DNA of 10,563 nucleotides from SAR202 cluster bacterium. GTDB taxonomy: Bacteria; Chloroflexota; Dehalococcoidia; Lucifugimonadales; UBA3495. The stretch is taken from contig VFHF01000156.1 of assembly GCA_009392095.1 (NCBI GenBank), forward strand, positions 1-10,563, given 5' to 3'. Shown one piece after another: positions 6,084 through 10,563 of this stretch. The position numbers and the translations under genes were made by a program. The notes under the pieces were generated by a model. The model saw nothing but the letters and a program-made list of their open reading frames with translations. It was not told the origin of the DNA and searched no databases. Position 1 is the first letter of the stretch; the number at the start of each line of letters is the position of its first letter.

Positions 6084-9000
6084 TTACACCGTTACCAAGT
6101 CCGGTTTGTCCATCTGGTAACCGGCGTGGGAAATGGGAACCCTCAAGGGGACTTTGGCCCGTTCCATGATATCCGGGCTGGCGTTGGTTAATTCGACCAC
6201 GGAACCGTTCTCCATGGAGACAATTGGCACGCCGTCCCGGAACACCAACCGATTGCGCATCACCGCGGGCACTTTGTGTCCAGGAGATAGGATTCCGGCC
6301 AGGTTCAGAGGATCGCAGGCGGAGATGGCGATGAAGCGCCCGTCGGGCTCAGCGTTTTTGGTCTTTCGGAGAAATTCGACCGCCTCCGGAAGGGCAAACT
6401 GCTCTCCGATGAAGCCGGACACGAACCGCCCTCCCCGAATCTCACCTCGGGCCTCCAAACGCCGGAAGACGCGTACCAAGTCGCGCCAGCGGTAGGTCAG
6501 GGCGTCACGGGCCAACAGTTCCGGGAAGACGACGCCGTACCGGTCCAGAAGTTGGCGAGCGATGGGTTCGCTGCGGTCGGCCACCGGGTCAAATGGCTCC
6601 AGCAGTGACCAGCGGCTGTAGCCTCGCCTTCGATTCTGGTTGGGCGGGTTGTTGGGTCTGCCGTTTCGCCCATTCGGGCGTGGACGTCTGGCTGTTCCGC
6701 CAAGACGGTGCCGTAGCGCTTCGACGCCGTCGACAGTGACCCTTCCTGAAGCAGCAAGTGTCCACAGCGCCTCTTCCACATCCGAGGGCAGCCGCTGCGT
6801 TGCCGAAACGATGTCGGAAAGGAATGACGCTCCGCGTTTGTTCAAAAATTCGACCACCTCTTTTGTGGCGCCGGTTAGACCCTCAGCGTACTGCCCGGTT
6901 GGCCCAAGTATCCAGTCCAGGGAATTCCGCAGGACCATGGTGATGGGCGTGGCCCTGGAGAATGCCGAGCGGCTCAACGGCGAGGAGGTCCCATTTTGGG
7001 TTTCGCTCGCCTGTAATGAGACCCGGCCCCAGAGCACCTCTCCGCCCAGGCACAACCGGTCCAGCATCACCGGGCTGTAGTCAGACACCCGTGAGAGGAG
7101 GACCTCATCTTCTATGGCCCCGGACGCTGACTCGAACCCTTGTAGCTGCTCGATGGCTGCCAGGAGCCCGCCGTCGCCTTGCAACTGGGCTGCCGGGTCA
7201 ACGTGCTGCCAACGCAGCAGGAACCGCATGAAGGCCGACGAGGAGACCGGTTCAACTTCCCGGCGCAGGGTATCTATGGTCGACCGGTGGATGCGCGACA
7301 GTATGCGGCGGTCGCAGAACTCTTCCTCTTCCACGTGGGTGCGGAAACTGCCTCTGAGCACCACGCCCTCGTTCTCCAGGCAGGCGAGGGCGTATACGAT
7401 GTCGTCGAGGGCGATACCCAGCGATCGGACCAATTCGGTGGCGGTCAGGGGACCGGAACACTCCACCCAGCCGCGCATTACCCAACAGATGTTGTTCTCC
7501 CGGGCGTTCTCTTCCTGATCAGCCGGCGCTTCCAACAGATGTGCCGGAGGGGCCGGGGTGAATATCGCTTCAGGGTAAACAGAATTCAACAACACCAGCC
7601 TCTCCGCCGCCACCCAGTACGTAACGGCGTCCGATTCCATCCGGAAGACTCGGTTTTCAATCATCAATGACTCGAACCATTGCTCGATGGCCCCCATCCC
7701 GTCATCTGAGGCGCTGGCAAGAGCAGTCAATTCAGAGAGCACACCTAGCACCAGTAGCGCGTCGTGCAGTTCGTCGGCGTTCTGCATCCTGGGCCAGGCG
7801 TTGGCGGATTCGCTCTCGATGGCCGTTGGGTTAAGTGAGCTAAGGTCGCGGGAGTCTTCTGGCAGCGCCCTGCGCAATGAGACCGCTCTGGCGCGGCGCT
7901 CTTCCAAGGGAGCGTCGTCCAGGAATGCGTAGGGCATGGCGTTCAGTATTTGGTGAGAGAATGCTGACGGTTGGACCGTGTCCCGCCCGAATATCTCGAT
8001 GCTGCCGTCTCCTATGCCGCCCAATAAGTTTTTGCAGCCTTCCACGTCCGTCGCTTCGGTGAGGCAGTCCCGCATGGTCTCGAAGACCAGAGGATGGTCG
8101 GGAATCTCAATGTCGCCGGGCATGGCGTTGTCCTGGCAGGCCACCTGGTCCGGGAATACCGCGGCCAACAGGTCTTCTGAGCGTATCCGGACCAAAGGAG
8201 CTGGCACTTTGCGCCCACCGGTGTGGCGCAGTATCGCCAGTGCCCTGGTCGAATTCCAACGCCAGCGCGTGCCAAATAACGGGGCTTGCAGAATTGCCTG
8301 CTCGAGGACTTCTTGAATGGTTCGCTCGTTCAAGTAAGCGAATACCTCATCCACTGGCATGGACAGCCCAGGCCCAAGGGAGAAATTCAATCCATCATCT
8401 GTGGCCGAGGCCTGCAGTTCGAAGTCGAAGCTACGGCAGATCTTCTTCCGCAGCGACATACCCCAGGCCCGGTTGATCTTGGCTCCGAAGGGTGCGTGAA
8501 TCACCAACTGCATGCCGCCGCTCTCATCAAAGAACCGCTCGGCAACCACTTTGTTCTTCGATGGGACCACGCCGAGGATCCGCTTGCCCTCTTCTATATA
8601 GGCGACCAACTGCCTGCTGGACTCTTGGTCGACCCCGGATTCCGACATCACCCAGTCCTGCGCCTTGGCGTGGTCGTCCAATCGTTGGTCGATGCCTTCT
8701 CGGAGATCGGATATCTCTTGTGACAATTCCCAGGTGCGGCCTGGCGCTTCTCCTAGCCAAAACGGGACAGTGGGCGGCTGGCCCTGAGCATCTTCAACCC
8801 GGACTTTGCCGCTTTCGACCCGGCGAATCTTCCAAGGAGTGTTACCCAGCAAGAAGACGTCGCCGGCCAAACTCTCAATCGCGAAATCCTCGTTGACGGT
8901 GCCGACGAAGGTTTCTTCGGGCTCTAGGATCACATCGTAATCGGCATTGTCTGGAATGGCGCCGCCGCTGGTCATGGCTGCGATGGGCGCACCCTGCCTT

Positions 9001-10451
9001 CCCTTGACCTTGAGGTTGATGCCGTCGCGATGCAAAAAGGCTCCGCGCCGCCCCTGACGCGAGGTGAATCCCTCGGATAGGACCTCGATCACATGGTCGA
9101 ACTTTTCTCGAGGCAGCTCTCGATATGGATAAGCCTTGCGGCACAGGGCGAACAAGTCGGATTCGGTCCACTCTTCTTGGGCGCAAGAGGCCACGATCTG
9201 CTGGGCTAAGACATCCATCGGCCACGGAGGAATGGTCAGAGTGTCCAGGTTGCCCCGCTTGATTGCCCTCGCCAGGGCGATACATTCAGCCAGTTCGTCT
9301 CTAGTCAGCGGAAAAAGCCGGCCTTTGGGCGTCCCCCCAACCTGGTGCCCGGAACGTCCCACTCGTTGCAACAACACGCCGATAGAGCGAGGAGAACCGA
9401 TCTGGCAGACCAGGTCGACAACCCCGATATCAATGCCGAGTTCCAGGGATGCGGTGGCAACGCAGACCTTGACTTGTCCGCCTTTCAGCTTCTGCTCGGC
9501 GGCTAGGCGGGTAGTGCGGGACAGGCTGCCGTGGTGGGCGACTACCGCGTCGTCCCCCAGGCGTTCCGATAGCTGATGAGAAACCCGCTCCACCAGCCGA
9601 CGGGTGTTGACGAAGACTAGAGTGGTGCCATGAGCACGGACCAGATCGGTGACCGAATCCAACGCCTCGCCCCATAATTCATGGCTGGCGATGGGTCCCA
9701 ATTCCCGCTCCGGCAACTGCATGGCGAGGTCAATCGTCCGGGAACGGCCTGTGTCTACGATGAGGCAATTGGGTTTGCCCTCAGGATCGATCGAATCGCT
9801 GCCAACCAACAGCCTACCAACCTCCTCGATGGGACGTTGGGTCGCCGACAGTCCGATGCGGACGATGGGGTTTTCGGCCAAGGCGCAGAGCCGTTCGACG
9901 GACAGGGACAGATGGGAGCCTCGCTTGTCGTCGGCGATGGCGTGTATCTCGTCAAGTATCAAGGTGTGGACGCCGGCCAGGCCTTGCCGGCCGCTGCGGG
10001 AGGTCAACAGGATGTACAAGGACTCGGGGGTAGTTATCAGGATATGTGGCGGGCGTTTGGCCATCTTGGCCCGCTCTGAAGCCTTGGTGTCACCGGTCCG
10101 GACAACGGCCCTGATCTCGGGCAGCGGTGTGCCTGCGGCGTCGGCCAGTTCGGCAATCTCCTCCAATGGTGTTGCCAGGTTCTTCTGGATGTCGTTTGAA
10201 AGCGCCTTGAGGGGCGATACGTAGACTACCTGAGTCGAGTCAGGTATCTCACCGGACAGGCCTTGCCGGACCAGACTGTCGATGGAGGTCATAAACGCGG
10301 CTAAAGTCTTGCCGGAACCCGTGGGAGCGGCGATCAATGTGTGGCGGCCTTGCGCGATCGCTGGCCAGCCATCTATCTGGGCCTCGGTAGGCTCGGAGAA
10401 CCTACTCTTGAACCACTCTTGGACCAGAGGATGGAATCGGTCTAGAGACAT
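6084..10451 (-). CDS. lhr: Lhr-type ATP-dependent DNA helicase, long form with C-terminal extension
   Basis: Superfamily 2 helicase of the Lhr (large helicase-related) family, 3'-to-5' DNA translocases linked to DNA repair. At 1455 aa it has the long architecture (E. coli Lhr is about 1538). RecA domain 1: PTEAQ (21-25), Walker A APTGSGKT (42-49), VSPLKAL (78-84), TTPESL (140-145), DEIH (167-170) and SAT (202-204). RecA domain 2: LVFVNTRRLVE (278-288), VATASLELGIDIG (331-343) and QRVGRSGH (362-369). Next come a winged helix with PPWPMDVLAQQIV (408-420), a beta-barrel region with PFWLGEAPGR (563-572), and the Lhr C-terminal region (about 870-1455) ending in VSGFIGEQFALPEA (1344-1357) and ISACDPLNLAGIL (1376-1388). 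In E. coli this extension has been reported to have uracil-DNA glycosylase activity; whether it does here is unknown. An Arg/Asn/Pro-rich linker occupies 1253-1277. The ATG has no Shine-Dalgarno but follows an extended -10 at leaderless spacing. All helicase motifs are intact. Confidence 0.97.
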   Translation of the reverse strand: MSLDRFHPLVQEWFKSRFSEPTEAQIDGWPAIAQGRHTLIAAPTGSGKTLAAFMTSIDSLVRQGLSGEIPDSTQVVYVSPLKALSNDIQKNLATPLEEIAELADAAGTPLPEIRAVVRTGDTKASERAKMAKRPPHILITTPESLYILLTSRSGRQGLAGVHTLILDEIHAIADDKRGSHLSLSVERLCALAENPIVRIGLSATQRPIEEVGRLLVGSDSIDPEGKPNCLIVDTGRSRTIDLAMQLPERELGPIASHELWGEALDSVTDLVRAHGTTLVFVNTRRLVERVSHQLSERLGDDAVVAHHGSLSRTTRLAAEQKLKGGQVKVCVATASLELGIDIGVVDLVCQIGSPRSIGVLLQRVGRSGHQVGGTPKGRLFPLTRDELAECIALARAIKRGNLDTLTIPPWPMDVLAQQIVASCAQEEWTESDLFALCRKAYPYRELPREKFDHVIEVLSEGFTSRQGRRGAFLHRDGINLKVKGRQGAPIAAMTSGGAIPDNADYDVILEPEETFVGTVNEDFAIESLAGDVFLLGNTPWKIRRVESGKVRVEDAQGQPPTVPFWLGEAPGRTWELSQEISDLREGIDQRLDDHAKAQDWVMSESGVDQESSRQLVAYIEEGKRILGVVPSKNKVVAERFFDESGGMQLVIHAPFGAKINRAWGMSLRKKICRSFDFELQASATDDGLNFSLGPGLSMPVDEVFAYLNERTIQEVLEQAILQAPLFGTRWRWNSTRALAILRHTGGRKVPAPLVRIRSEDLLAAVFPDQVACQDNAMPGDIEIPDHPLVFETMRDCLTEATDVEGCKNLLGGIGDGSIEIFGRDTVQPSAFSHQILNAMPYAFLDDAPLEERRARAVSLRRALPEDSRDLSSLNPTAIESESANAWPRMQNADELHDALLVLGVLSELTALASASDDGMGAIEQWFESLMIENRVFRMESDAVTYWVAAERLVLLNSVYPEAIFTPAPPAHLLEAPADQEENARENNICWVMRGWVECSGPLTATELVRSLGIALDDIVYALACLENEGVVLRGSFRTHVEEEEFCDRRILSRIHRSTIDTLRREVEPVSSSAFMRFLLRWQHVDPAAQLQGDGGLLAAIEQLQGFESASGAIEDEVLLSRVSDYSPVMLDRLCLGGEVLWGRVSLQASETQNGTSSPLSRSAFSRATPITMVLRNSLDWILGPTGQYAEGLTGATKEVVEFLNKRGASFLSDIVSATQRLPSDVEEALWTLAASGRVTVDGVEALRHRLGGTARRPRPNGRNGRPNNPPNQNRRRGYSRWSLLEPFDPVADRSEPIARQLLDRYGVVFPELLARDALTYRWRDLVRVFRRLEARGEIRGGRFVSGFIGEQFALPEAVEFLRKTKNAEPDGRFIAISACDPLNLAGILSPGHKVPAVMRNRLVFRDGVPIVSMENGSVVELTNASPDIMERAKVPLRVPISHAGYQMDKPDLVTV

Positions 10452-10457
10452 GTCGAA

Positions 10458-10466
10458 ATTCTAGCA
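10458..10466 (-). promoter_or_regulatory. extended -10 promoter for lhr at leaderless spacing
   Basis: On the minus strand TGCTAGAAT is a TGn extended -10 whose hexamer TAGAAT matches 5 of 6. It ends 6 nt before the ATG (10451-10449), so initiation at the usual seventh base falls on the A of the start codon. No recognisable -35 lies 16-18 bp upstream, which an extended -10 can tolerate, and there is no Shine-Dalgarno before the ATG. Confidence 0.55.
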
Positions 10467-10563
10467 CAGGGTTTAATCAGTTGATGTTTACATAATCACC
10501 GCCAGCCGGCCACAACGCCACAGCTCAACGTCATTTAAAAGGAATGTTTGCAAAGTGTGCCAC

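Noticed and set aside
10539..10563. Possible start of a divergent plus-strand gene at the right edge (AAGGA followed by ATG or GTG)
   Set aside because: Only a few codons are in the window, the Shine-Dalgarno spacing to the ATG is too short, and no promoter is clear.
1..10563. Mobile elements, CRISPR arrays, tRNA or rRNA genes, or a defence cluster
   Set aside because: No direct repeats with regular spacing, transposase or integrase motifs, or tRNA-like folds were seen; almost all the window is occupied by five housekeeping-type genes.

Overview
The window carries five complete protein-coding genes in two convergent groups and looks like ordinary bacterial chromosome. No tRNA, rRNA, CRISPR array, insertion sequence or phage gene is visible. 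The organism is a moderately GC-rich bacterium. The combination of a eukaryote-type class I aldolase beside a class I FBPase, a long-form Lhr helicase, a short DUF255 thioredoxin protein, mixed ATG/GTG/TTG starts and one apparently leaderless promoter suggests an uncultured Chloroflexota (Dehalococcoidia or SAR202-like) lineage. That placement is inference and low confidence.

Left, plus strand (1-2230): a short leader with a candidate promoter, then class I fructose-1,6-bisphosphatase (140-1108) and class I fructose-bisphosphate aldolase (1163-2167). They catalyse consecutive steps of gluconeogenesis (triose phosphates to fructose-1,6-bisphosphate to fructose-6-phosphate). The 54-bp gap between them holds a good second promoter. 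A strong hairpin terminator at 2195-2227 closes the pair and probably also serves the opposing gene.

Right, minus strand (2248-10451), in order of transcription: a 1455-residue Lhr-type DNA helicase with its long C-terminal extension (10451 to 6084), a DUF255/YyaL-like protein with an N-terminal thioredoxin fold and a C-terminal alpha-barrel region (5923 to 4136), and bacterial-type aspartyl-tRNA synthetase (4059 or 4047 to 2248). The gaps of 160 and 76 bp, plus separate promoter-like signals before lhr and aspS, suggest individual transcription units rather than one tight operon. No shared pathway links these three.

The points most worth a second look are small-scale. The AMP-inhibition site of the FBPase looks dismantled. 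The best Shine-Dalgarno sequence of the DUF255 gene points at an in-frame AUA codon. The lhr promoter is placed for leaderless transcription. AspRS carries a His typical of non-discriminating enzymes, and its start is probably four codons inside the longest reading frame. I found no convincing new multi-gene system.
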